Under the pieces are notes generated by a model. It was not told the DNA's origin. It ran no database searches and saw only the letters and a list, made by a program, of their open reading frames with translations. This document shows positions 1 to 6,565 of a DNA stretch of 26,984 bases, in pieces. Origin of the DNA: CAYJCL01 sp964370475. GTDB lineage: Bacteria; Bacillota_I; Bacilli_A; RF39; UBA660. The DNA is taken from positions 1 through 26,984 of the forward strand of contig CAYJJI010000015.1 in the NCBI GenBank assembly GCA_964370475.1. Direction: 5' to 3'. The position numbers and the translations under genes are program-made. Every line of letters begins with the position of its first letter. Position 1 is the first letter of the stretch.

Positions 1-40
1 TAGTAATTATTTAGGTTAATTAGGTATATTAAATACCTTA

Positions 41-56
41 TGTTTCACGTGGAACT
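41..56. promoter_or_regulatory. parS-like ParB binding site, copy 1
   Basis: The 16-mer here matches the bacterial parS consensus TGTTTCACGTGAAACA at 14 of 16 positions. The inner 14 bases, GTTTCACGTGGAAC, are the form I recall from Streptomyces. A second copy of the same inner 14-mer lies 79 bp downstream. Two copies of a 14-mer in 180 bp of AT-rich DNA are very unlikely by chance. ParB/Spo0J nucleates on such sites near the replication origin and loads SMC. The gene order to the right (tadA, dnaX, ybaB, recR) is origin-proximal in Bacillus, which supports the call. Confidence 0.8.
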
Positions 57-58
57 GT

Positions 59-67
59 TGTGGATAA
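59..67 (-). promoter_or_regulatory. DnaA box (perfect)
   Basis: The + strand reads TGTGGATAA, the exact reverse complement of the consensus DnaA box TTATCCACA. It starts 3 bases after the first parS-like site. A one-mismatch version, TGTTGATAA, follows at 101-109, and TTATCAACA lies at 740-748 just before dnaX. One perfect box is fewer than a typical origin contains, so this may be the edge of oriC or a DnaA-titrating or regulatory site. Confidence 0.6.
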
Positions 68-119
68 ATATATTGAATATTAATTATTCTTGTTTAAGCC
101 TGTTGATAATGATGTTTAT

Positions 120-135
120 AGTTTCACGTGGAACA
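120..135. promoter_or_regulatory. parS-like ParB binding site, copy 2
   Basis: The inner 14 bases (121-134) are identical to those at 42-55, and the 16-mer matches the parS consensus at 14 of 16 positions, with different flanking mismatches from copy 1. It lies just upstream of the -35 element of the SRP RNA promoter, so ParB bound and spreading here could cover that promoter. The coverage is inference. Confidence 0.8.
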
Positions 136-143
136 ATTTATAC

Positions 144-172
144 TTGATTATCTTTTATACTTTTGATATTAT
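144..172 (+). promoter_or_regulatory. Promoter of the SRP RNA gene
   Basis: A -35 element TTGATT (144-149) is followed after 17 bp by a -10 element TATTAT (167-172). The -10 is extended by an upstream TG (TGA at 164-166). Transcription would start near G179, which is the first paired base of the SRP RNA terminal stem. Confidence 0.7.
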
Positions 173-178
173 TTATAT

Positions 179-256
179 GTGCAACAAACATGTAGGAATC
201 TGGTCAGGATCGGAAGATAGCAGCCATAACGACCTCTGTTTGTGTGCACATTTTTT
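179..256 (+). ncRNA. ffs: Small signal recognition particle RNA (4.5S/scRNA type)
   Basis: The RNA scaffold that binds Ffh and directs membrane proteins to the translocon. The signature SRP domain is at 202-234: GGTC pairs with GACC, ATC and GAT close the GGAA tetraloop (212-215), and AGG faces AGCAG in the conserved internal loop. Compared with the usual TCC/GGA pairs flanking the loop, the ATC/GAT pair is a compensated change. The ends pair: 179-190 with 237-249 (one bulged G), and the outer A/T pairs extend to 177/251. The closing stem runs into six T residues (251-256) and so doubles as the terminator. At about 75 nt this is a minimal form, helix 8 plus a terminal stem, without an Alu domain. 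In B. subtilis the order is tadA-scr-dnaX; here the RNA precedes tadA. Confidence 0.9.
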
Positions 257-270
257 ATTGGAGTGAATGT

Positions 271-690
271 ATGAATATAAATTTTATGAAGATTGCTATG
301 AAAGAAGCTAAGAAATCTTTGAAACATAATGATGTTCCAGTAGGTGCTGTATTAGTTTATGATAATAAATTATTAACAAAAGGTCATAATAAAAGAAGTA
401 AAAACAGTATAGTGATAGGTCATGCGGAAATATTAGTTATACACAAAGCAAATCAAAAAACAAAGAGATGGCGTTTGGATGGTTGTGAGATGTATGTTAC
501 TTTAAAACCGTGTAAAATGTGTATGGAAGTAATTAGAGAAGCTAAGATAAGTAAAGTGTATTACTTATTGGAGCCTTTAGATATAAAGAAAAATAGATAT
601 ATTAATAGTACTACATATGAAAAAATAGATACTGAATTAAGTAGTGACTGTAAGCAAATGTTAGCTAACTTTTTTATAGAAAAAAGATAG
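271..690 (+). CDS. tadA: tRNA(adenosine34) deaminase, divergent
   Basis: Zinc-dependent deaminase that converts adenosine to inosine at wobble position 34, mainly of tRNA-Arg(ACG). The 139-residue protein has the catalytic HAE motif (H51, E53) and the PCxxC zinc motif (C81, C84) of the cytidine/deoxycytidylate deaminase fold. The frame is open back to 244, but that start would lie inside the SRP RNA. The ATG at 271 has a good ribosome binding site (GGAGTGA) just upstream. The protein is shorter than most TadA proteins. It has TLKPCKMC where the family usually has TLEPCxMC, and its C-terminal third is poorly conserved. Position next to the SRP RNA and dnaX supports tadA over another deaminase. 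Confidence 0.8.
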   Translation: MNINFMKIAMKEAKKSLKHNDVPVGAVLVYDNKLLTKGHNKRSKNSIVIGHAEILVIHKANQKTKRWRLDGCEMYVTLKPCKMCMEVIREAKISKVYYLLEPLDIKKNRYINSTTYEKIDTELSSDCKQMLANFFIEKR

Positions 691-698
691 TTTTTTTT
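669..698 (+). terminator. Possible weak terminator at the end of tadA
   Basis: A 7-bp stem (669-675 with 680-686) with a four-base loop is followed, after four bases, by eight T residues. All but one pair is A-T and the stem overlaps the tadA stop, so strength is doubtful. It separates tadA from the dnaX promoter. Confidence 0.35.
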
Positions 699-728
699 AT
701 TGTTTTAATATATAATTACATATATTTA

Positions 729-737
729 TGATATAAT
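729..737 (+). promoter_or_regulatory. Extended -10 promoter of dnaX
   Basis: TGATATAAT is a perfect extended -10 (TGnTATAAT). No convincing -35 lies 17 bp upstream. A DnaA-box-like TTATCAACA (740-748) covers the likely transcription start. The dnaX ribosome binding site AGAGGTGA follows directly. Confidence 0.55.
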
Positions 738-766
738 AGTTATCAACAAGTAGAGGTGAAATTCAA

Positions 767-2539
767 GTGAATTACAAAGTTTTGTATAGAAAGTATCGGC
801 CAGCCAATTTTGACTCTTTGATAGGTCAAAATTATAGTAAACAGATGTTATTAAATATCATTAATAATGACAAAATAGGGCATGCATACATATTTACTGG
901 TCCTAGGGGAACTGGAAAAACTAGTAGTGCTAAATTATTTGCTAAAGCTATTAATTGTATTGAACCAAATAATGGAAATCCTTGTGATAGCTGTGTTAAT
1001 TGTATTAATTTTAAAGATACTCCAGATATTATTGAAATAGATGCTGCAAGTAATAATGGAGTGGATGAAATTAGGAATTTAATTGATAATGTTAAATTAG
1101 CTCCTAGTTTATTGAAATATAAAGTATATATAATAGATGAAGTACATATGTTAACTACTAGTGCTTTTAATGCGTTATTGTTAACTTTAGAGGAACCACC
1201 TAGTCATGTAGTGTTTATATTAGCTACTACTGATATTCAAAATGTACCTATTACTATATTATCTCGTTGTCAAAGGTTTGATTTTAGACCAATTGATAAT
1301 GATTCAATTATTAAAAGACTTAAACATGTTTGTGAATTAGAAAAAATAAATATTACTGATGATGCTTTGAAAGAAATTGCTTATATTTCTTCTGGAGGTA
1401 TGAGAGATGCTTTGAGTATGCTAGATCAATTGTCTTCTAATAAATTAATTGATCTTGATGTTGTTATTACTAATTTTGGTACTATTTCTACTGAAAAAAT
1501 AGTTAATTTAGTGGATTTAGTTAGTAATAATAATCTTAATGATATTTTAAAGTTTTTAAATGGTGTTAAAAATAAAGGTGTGTATTATTCTGTTTTTTTA
1601 GAAAAGGTTATTTCTGAATTAAGAAATAGAGCAATATTAATTAAAAATGGTGATGTTGATGGAGATTTTGATGTTTTTTATAACCTAATATTCGATTTAA
1701 ATGAATGTTTAAGTAAAACTAATGTTAATATTAATCCTTATACTTTAATAGAAATGATATTTTTAAAATATATTACTGTTTCTACATTCAAAGTAGAGAA
1801 AAAAGATGAATGTGTACTTGAAACTGTTAATAAAGATGAAGTTATCACCAACACCTTAAAAAATGATGAAATAAGTGAAAAAATTGTTATTGATAGTAAT
1901 GTTCGTGAAGATGATTTAGTTGTTGATAATACTGATGTTATTAACACAGTTAATCATAATGAAGTGATTGTAGAAGAAGAAAATGAAGCTGTTCATGATG
2001 ATGCTGTTGATAAGGTATTAGTTACTAACAACGATGATGCTGTCATAAGTGCTGTAGATGGTAATGATTTAGAAGATATTACCGATAATCTTAAAAAAAT
2101 AAGAATTAATAACTGTTTTGTTGGTGTTAGTAAAGTTGAGAAAGAGAAGTTTACCGGTTTATTAAATGAATTAATAGATTATTTGAATTTAAATGATAGA
2201 TATTTAATGTCTTTATTAGCTGATTGTAGTGTTGTAGCTGCTTCTGATAGTTATATATTACTTAGTTCTTCTGTAGAAACAACTAATACGTTGATAAATA
2301 AAGTGTTAAAGAAGATAGAAGATATTATATCTAAACAATTTAATTCTGATGTTAGAGTTCTAGCTTTATCTACTATTGAATGGAATTTAGCTAAAGAAGA
2401 TTATATTGGTAGAACAAAAAGTGGTGTTAAGTACACTTTGATTGAAGAAGTTTTTGAAGATGATATTATGGAAGAAAGTGATGAGTTAGAAAAGTTAGCT
2501 CTTGAAATTTTCGGTAGTGATAATATACAATTTGATTAG
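767..2539 (+). CDS. dnaX: DNA polymerase III subunit tau/gamma
   Basis: ATPase of the clamp loader, which loads the sliding clamp and couples polymerases to the helicase. The 590-residue protein starts at GTG with AGAGGTGA seven bases upstream. Visible landmarks: Walker A GPRGTGKT (45-52), a zinc module with C64, C73, C76 and C79, Walker B DEVH (124-127), the sensor SRC (166-168) and a helical domain III to about residue 345. A Val/Asp/Asn/Glu-rich linker (about 350-450) is followed by a tau-specific C-terminal domain. A possible -1 slippage heptamer followed by an immediate stop sits at the end of domain III (see findings). It heads the cluster with ybaB and recR, as in B. subtilis. Confidence 0.97.
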   Translation: MNYKVLYRKYRPANFDSLIGQNYSKQMLLNIINNDKIGHAYIFTGPRGTGKTSSAKLFAKAINCIEPNNGNPCDSCVNCINFKDTPDIIEIDAASNNGVDEIRNLIDNVKLAPSLLKYKVYIIDEVHMLTTSAFNALLLTLEEPPSHVVFILATTDIQNVPITILSRCQRFDFRPIDNDSIIKRLKHVCELEKINITDDALKEIAYISSGGMRDALSMLDQLSSNKLIDLDVVITNFGTISTEKIVNLVDLVSNNNLNDILKFLNGVKNKGVYYSVFLEKVISELRNRAILIKNGDVDGDFDVFYNLIFDLNECLSKTNVNINPYTLIEMIFLKYITVSTFKVEKKDECVLETVNKDEVITNTLKNDEISEKIVIDSNVREDDLVVDNTDVINTVNHNEVIVEEENEAVHDDAVDKVLVTNNDDAVISAVDGNDLEDITDNLKKIRINNCFVGVSKVEKEKFTGLLNELIDYLNLNDRYLMSLLADCSVVAASDSYILLSSSVETTNTLINKVLKKIEDIISKQFNSDVRVLALSTIEWNLAKEDYIGRTKSGVKYTLIEEVFEDDIMEESDELEKLALEIFGSDNIQFD

Positions 2540-2554
2540 GAAAGAGGAATATAT

Positions 2555-2857
2555 ATGAATATGCAAGCTATAATGGCTCAAGCAAAGAAGATGCAAAAGG
2601 ATGTTGAAAAAGCAAAGGAAGAAATTGATAAGACTGTATTTAAAGGGCAATCTGAATGGGTTGTTGTTGAAATGACGGGTAATAAGAGGTTAGTTAGTGT
2701 AAATATTGTTTATGATCAAAATTTAGATGCTGATGATAAAGAAATGTTAGAAGATATGATTAAAATTGCAATGAATAATACTTTAGATGAAATAGATAAG
2801 GTAACAGAGAAAACTATGAATAAATTTGGTGGTGGAGCTCTAAACGGATTATTTTAA
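2555..2857 (+). CDS. Nucleoid-associated protein YbaB/EbfC
   Basis: Small dimeric DNA-binding protein of the YbaB/EbfC family (YaaK in B. subtilis), 100 residues. The N-terminal helix is rich in Met, Lys and Gln. The GNKRLVSVNI strand region and the C-terminal Gly-rich tail are typical. It lies between dnaX and recR, the most conserved context of the family. A clear ribosome binding site (AAAGAGGAA) precedes the ATG. Its stop and the recR start share one base (TAATG), which suggests translational coupling. Confidence 0.93.
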   Translation: MNMQAIMAQAKKMQKDVEKAKEEIDKTVFKGQSEWVVVEMTGNKRLVSVNIVYDQNLDADDKEMLEDMIKIAMNNTLDEIDKVTEKTMNKFGGGALNGLF

Positions 2858-3453
2858 TGTATCCAGAAGAATTTATTGAATTAAAAGAGTCTTTTCAAAA
2901 ATTGCCTGGTATTGGTGAAAAAACTGCAGAAAGAATGGCATTATCTTTTGTTGAATTAAAAAATAATGATAAAGATATGTTTATTGATAGTATGAATAGT
3001 TGTAAAAGTAATCTTAAGCAGTGTAGTATATGCGGACATATTACAAATAAACAAATTTGTGGGATATGTACTGATAAATTTAGAAAAGATGATGTTATTT
3101 GTGTACTAGAAAATTATAAAAGTGTTATTGCTTTTGAAAAAGTTGGTAATTTTTCGGGGAAATATCATGTATTAAACGGATTGATATCTCCTATCGATGG
3201 TATTAATCCTGAAGATATAAATATTGATGCTTTAATTGATAGAGTTAATAAATTAGATAAAGTTGAATTGATTATTGCTTTAAAATCTACCGTTGAAGGT
3301 GAAACTACTTCGTTATATTTACAAAAGATTTTTGATAATAAAGATATTACTATTTCTCGTTTATCTTATGGTATTCCTATGGGTACTGATTTAGATTATC
3401 TTGATGAGATGACGTTGGATAGTGCATTAAAAGATAGAAAAATTGTGTCATAA
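2857..3453 (+). CDS. recR: Recombination mediator RecR
   Basis: Ring-forming DNA-binding protein that works with RecO to load RecA on SSB-coated DNA at gaps. The 198-residue product has an N-terminal helix-hairpin-helix (LPGIGEKTAERMA, about 16-28), a four-Cys zinc finger (C56, C59, C68, C71) and a Toprim domain from about residue 80, ending in the GIPMGTDLDYLDEMTL region typical of the family. Length is normal. Start overlaps the ybaB stop by one base. Confidence 0.97.
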   Translation: MYPEEFIELKESFQKLPGIGEKTAERMALSFVELKNNDKDMFIDSMNSCKSNLKQCSICGHITNKQICGICTDKFRKDDVICVLENYKSVIAFEKVGNFSGKYHVLNGLISPIDGINPEDINIDALIDRVNKLDKVELIIALKSTVEGETTSLYLQKIFDNKDITISRLSYGIPMGTDLDYLDEMTLDSALKDRKIVS

Positions 3454-3490
3454 TTTAATTTAAAGTTCATATGTTTTGTTGAGGGAATAT

Positions 3491-3673
3491 ATGAAAATAA
3501 TAGTTAAAGTAGTAAAAAAAATATGTTTAGCAGTAATTATGTTGTATGGGTTGAATGTTGCTTTATCTTCTACTGAAGTTATAGTACCTATTAATTTAGT
3601 TAGTATTGGAGTTGTAACTGCTTTAAATATTCCAGGAATTATTGGACTTTTAATAATGCAATTAATAATATAG
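3491..3673 (+). CDS. bofA: Pro-sigmaK processing inhibitor BofA
   Basis: Small membrane protein of the forespore outer membrane that, with SpoIVFA, holds the SpoIVFB protease inactive until the sigmaK checkpoint is passed. The 60-residue protein has two hydrophobic segments. The C-terminal segment with VPINLVSIGVV and IPGIIGLLIMQ is the BofA signature. The frame is open from a TTG at 3476, but GAGGGA at 3481-3486 correctly places the ATG at 3491. It follows recR as in B. subtilis, where yaaL intervenes; yaaL is absent here. Confidence 0.87.
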   Translation: MKIIVKVVKKICLAVIMLYGLNVALSSTEVIVPINLVSIGVVTALNIPGIIGLLIMQLII

Positions 3674-3684
3674 TAGGAGTTCTT

Positions 3685-4491
3685 ATGCTTAATGAAGTTT
3701 TTGATGATATATATAATAAATATAAAGTGAACAAGTTAGCTCACGCTTTTTTGTTTGAAACAAATAATATATCTAAATGTTACGATGATTTAATTTTATT
3801 AATAAAAAAATTAAATTGTGAAGGTGATGATATAAACGAATGTGCTGTTTGTAAACTTATAGATAAAGGAAGTCTTCCCAGCTTAGTAGTTGTTGAACCT
3901 GAAGGTTTATTAATTAAAAAGAGTCAGATTTTAGATTTAAAAACTCGTTTTGTTGGTATTCCATTATATTCTAGATTTAATAATTATATAATTAAATATT
4001 GTGATAAATTAAATGGATCTTCGGCTAATTCGATGTTGAAGTTTTTAGAGGAACCTATTGATAATGTTTTAGGATTTTTTATTACAGAAAATAAAGAAAA
4101 TGTTATAACTACTGTTAAAAGTAGATGTCAAATATATTCAGTTTTGTATGATACTGACAATTTAGGCAGTGAAAATGAATTTTATTCTTTTATTGATAGG
4201 TTTATAGTAGAAGATTATGATGTTAGTTATATGTTAAGAAAAGAATTTTTAGAATTATTTAGTGATAGAAGTATATTAGAGAAAAATTTTTCTTTATTAT
4301 TAGAAGATGTAATGAGTACAATTTCTGCTAATAAAGATATTAATTTTAAAATATTTAACCTTATTAATGAACAAAATATGGTTATTATTGTAAGTACTTT
4401 AAAGAAAGTTTTGCAAATGCTTAGGAGTAATGTTAATATAGATTTAGTATTAGATACCTTAATATTTGAAATGGGTGGTTTAAATGGATAA
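3685..4491 (+). CDS. holB: DNA polymerase III delta' subunit
   Basis: Non-catalytic clamp-loader subunit that partners DnaX and delta. The 268-residue protein has the AAA+ arrangement without a Walker A loop. Recognisable parts are LAHAFLFE near the N terminus, three Cys (C45, C53, C56) that recall the DnaX zinc module, SSANSMLKFLEEP (112-124) and the arginine-finger motif SRC (146-148). The Walker B region (YIIKYCDKLN) has lost most acidic residues, as often in delta'. TAGGAGT precedes the ATG. The reading frame overlaps ricT by 8 bases. Confidence 0.9.
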   Translation: MLNEVFDDIYNKYKVNKLAHAFLFETNNISKCYDDLILLIKKLNCEGDDINECAVCKLIDKGSLPSLVVVEPEGLLIKKSQILDLKTRFVGIPLYSRFNNYIIKYCDKLNGSSANSMLKFLEEPIDNVLGFFITENKENVITTVKSRCQIYSVLYDTDNLGSENEFYSFIDRFIVEDYDVSYMLRKEFLELFSDRSILEKNFSLLLEDVMSTISANKDINFKIFNLINEQNMVIIVSTLKKVLQMLRSNVNIDLVLDTLIFEMGGLNG

Positions 4492-5281
4492 ATTTTATTA
4501 TATTTACTTTAAGAAAAATGCTAAATCTTACATTTTTAAAGGTGATTTTTCTTTAAATGTAGATGATGTAGTTATTGTAGATACTGAAAATGGATTACAA
4601 TCTGGATTTGTTAAGAGTTCTGTAGATAAAGAGAATCTTAAGATTAATATTAATAATATTAAAAACATTAACAGAAAAGCTGATGCCAATGATCTGAAAA
4701 TTATTACTAGAAATAAGGAAGAAGCTTTAGGTGCTATGAATAAAGCAGAAAAGATTGCTATAGATTTAAATTTATCAATGAGTTTTGTTGATGCGCAGTT
4801 TACTTTTATGAAAAATCAACTAGTATTAACATATATTGCTGATTCGAGAGTTGATTTTAGAGAATTGGCTAAGAAACTTGCTTCTATTTATAAGACTAGA
4901 ATTGAATTGCGTCAAATAGGTGTTAGAGATAAAGCTAAAGAAGTAGGTGGAATTGGACAATGTGGAAGACCTTTGTGTTGTTCTTCGTTCTTAAATTCTA
5001 TGGAAACAGTTAGTATGAATATGGCTAAAAATCAGGGAATAGCATTAAATCCTTCTAAAATTAATGGATGTTGCGGTAGATTAATGTGTTGTCTTAGTTA
5101 TGAAGATTCTGAATATGTTAAATGTAGTAAAGGTATGCCTAGAGTTGGTAAAAGAGTTACTAATGAACATGGTTCTGGATATGTAGTTGCAGTTGATATT
5201 TTAAATAGAAAATATACTATGAATGTTGATGGAAGCGCTGTAGAAGTGGAATTAGATAATTGTGAAACTTGTAAAAAATGA
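4484..5281 (+). CDS. ricT: PSP1-domain protein RicT (YaaT)
   Basis: Subunit of the Fe-S-containing Y-complex (RicA/RicF/RicT) that in B. subtilis assists RNase Y in mRNA maturation and affects sporulation, competence and biofilm formation. The 265-residue protein has the PSP1 core with the Cys signature: C160, C165, C166, C196, C197, C202, C203 and C214, within GQCGRPLCC and GCCGRLMCC. In B. subtilis ricT also follows holB. I see no RicA (YmcA) or RicF (YlbF) gene in this window. The start lies 8 bases inside holB, implying coupled translation. Confidence 0.95.
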   Translation: MDKFYYIYFKKNAKSYIFKGDFSLNVDDVVIVDTENGLQSGFVKSSVDKENLKININNIKNINRKADANDLKIITRNKEEALGAMNKAEKIAIDLNLSMSFVDAQFTFMKNQLVLTYIADSRVDFRELAKKLASIYKTRIELRQIGVRDKAKEVGGIGQCGRPLCCSSFLNSMETVSMNMAKNQGIALNPSKINGCCGRLMCCLSYEDSEYVKCSKGMPRVGKRVTNEHGSGYVVAVDILNRKYTMNVDGSAVEVELDNCETCKK

Positions 5282-5954
5282 TTTGTTTGATTATGGTTTG
5301 AGTATTTATCAAGATGATGATTATTTTAAATTTTCTTTAGACTCAGTATTGCTAGCGGAATTTGTTAATGTTAAGGAGAACAGTACTATTGTTGATTTTT
5401 GTACTGGTAATGGAGTTGTTCCTTTGATTTTATCTGGTAATAATGTTAATATTATTGGAATAGAAATTCAAAGAAACATTGCTGAATTAGCTGAAAAATC
5501 TATTGTTTTGAATGATATAAAAAATATTCAGATATTTAATAAAGATGTAAAAGATATAAGATCTTATGTAAAGAATGAGTCTGTAGATATCGTTACTTGT
5601 AATCCACCTTATTTTAAGTTAACTGATAATTCAGCTATTAATGAGAATGTAGGAATGGCTATTGCAAGACATGAAATTGAAATTAATTTAGAACAATTGA
5701 TAAAATCAGCTAAATTTGTTTTGAAAAATAAAGGTGTTATGTATCTAGTTCATAGACCTGTAAGAATAGATGAAATAATATATTTATATAAACATAATGG
5801 ATTTTCTATTAAAAATTTGCAATTTGTGTACACTAATAAAAATGATGCGACTTTTGTGTTAGTCGAAGCTGTTAAAAATGGTAATACGGAAGTTAGGGTT
5901 AAAAAACCTGTATTTGTTGATAGAAGTCAAAGTTATAAAGGAATTTTTAAGTAA
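5262..5954 (+). CDS. trmN6: tRNA1(Val) (adenine37-N6)-methyltransferase-like protein
   Basis: SAM-dependent methyltransferase of the YabB/YfiC (TrmN6) family, thought to make m6A in a tRNA anticodon loop. The 230-residue protein has the N-terminal FKFSLDSVLLAEF signature, the SAM-binding loop FCTGNG (46-51) and the adenine-N6 catalytic motif NPPY (114-117) followed by phenylalanine. The GTG start lies 20 bases inside ricT, with AGTGGA upstream; a TTG at 5283 is the alternative. It sits in the yabB position of the B. subtilis order. The yazA (GIY-YIG) and yabC (rsmI) genes that normally follow are missing. Confidence 0.85.
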   Translation: MKLVKNDLFDYGLSIYQDDDYFKFSLDSVLLAEFVNVKENSTIVDFCTGNGVVPLILSGNNVNIIGIEIQRNIAELAEKSIVLNDIKNIQIFNKDVKDIRSYVKNESVDIVTCNPPYFKLTDNSAINENVGMAIARHEIEINLEQLIKSAKFVLKNKGVMYLVHRPVRIDEIIYLYKHNGFSIKNLQFVYTNKNDATFVLVEAVKNGNTEVRVKKPVFVDRSQSYKGIFK

Positions 5955-5977
5955 ATTATTTCCCGGGAAATAATTTA
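5952..5977. repeat. Perfect 26-bp palindrome between trmN6 and pth
   Basis: Every base from 5952 to 5977 pairs about the centre CCC|GGG at 5964/5965. The six-base CCCGGG core stands out in a very AT-rich setting. The palindrome begins with the trmN6 stop codon and ends 1 base before the pth ribosome binding site (GGGAGG, 5978-5983). No T run follows, so it is not a standard terminator. It could be an operator for a dimeric repressor, or an RNA hairpin with a CCGG loop that affects pth translation or mRNA processing. Confidence 0.8.
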
Positions 5978-5992
5978 GGGAGGTAAAATTAT

Positions 5993-6565
5993 ATGAAATT
6001 AATAGTTGGATTAGGGAATCCTGGTGATAATTACGATAAAACGCGCCATAATGTTGGTTTTATGATTTTGGATCATTATTTGGGAACTTCTTATTGGAAA
6101 GATAAGTTTGAAGCTAAATATTATGAAAAGACTTACGATGGAGAAAAAGTTATATTTATTAAGCCACAAACTTATATGAATTTATCTGGTTCTTCTGTAA
6201 AGAAATTTGCTAACTATTTTGATGTGGATTTAAGTGATATATTTGTCATTCAAGATGATAAAGATACTAAGTTTGGTAGATACAAAATTAAAACTAATAG
6301 TGGATTTGGTGGACATAATGGAATTAAGTCCATTATTGATGAATTTAAATCTGTACATTTTGGTAGATTGAAAGTTGGTATAGATAATAATCATATTAGT
6401 GGTACTGTAGATCATGTTTTAGGTAAATTTTCTAAAGAAGAAATAGCTACTTTAAATAGTAATATGAATTTATATATCGAAATAATTGAATCGTTTATAA
6501 ACACTGGTATATATAAAACTATGAATGGTTATAATAAAAAATGGAATGATAATGAAACTAAATGA
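5993..6565 (+). CDS. pth: Peptidyl-tRNA hydrolase
   Basis: Releases peptides from prematurely dropped peptidyl-tRNA, recycling tRNA. The 190-residue protein has the GLGNPG motif with N9, catalytic H19 (TRHNVGF), KPQTYMNLSG (58-67) with N63, an Asp pair at 88-89 (IQDD, where the family usually has HDD or HDE) and FGGHNGIKSI (105-114). GGGAGGT gives a strong ribosome binding site. The gene follows the perfect palindrome and overlaps mfd by 14 bases, so the two are probably translated together. In B. subtilis pth also precedes mfd and spoVT. Confidence 0.96.
   Translation: MKLIVGLGNPGDNYDKTRHNVGFMILDHYLGTSYWKDKFEAKYYEKTYDGEKVIFIKPQTYMNLSGSSVKKFANYFDVDLSDIFVIQDDKDTKFGRYKIKTNSGFGGHNGIKSIIDEFKSVHFGRLKVGIDNNHISGTVDHVLGKFSKEEIATLNSNMNLYIEIIESFINTGIYKTMNGYNKKWNDNETK

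Noticed and set aside
17..40. Terminator of an upstream gene
   Set aside because: AGGTAT and ATACCT form a six-pair hairpin but no T run follows and the upstream gene is outside the window.
1738..1947. - strand open frame opposite dnaX (similarly 6230-6415, 7472-7669 and 26161-26346)
   Set aside because: All lie within strongly supported + strand genes, lack ribosome binding sites and encode biased Ser/Ile/Thr-rich sequence.
2091..2103. A7 run in dnaX as a transcriptional slippage site
   Set aside because: Seven A residues are shorter than known slippage runs in dnaX and the neighbouring frame gives no well-placed stop.
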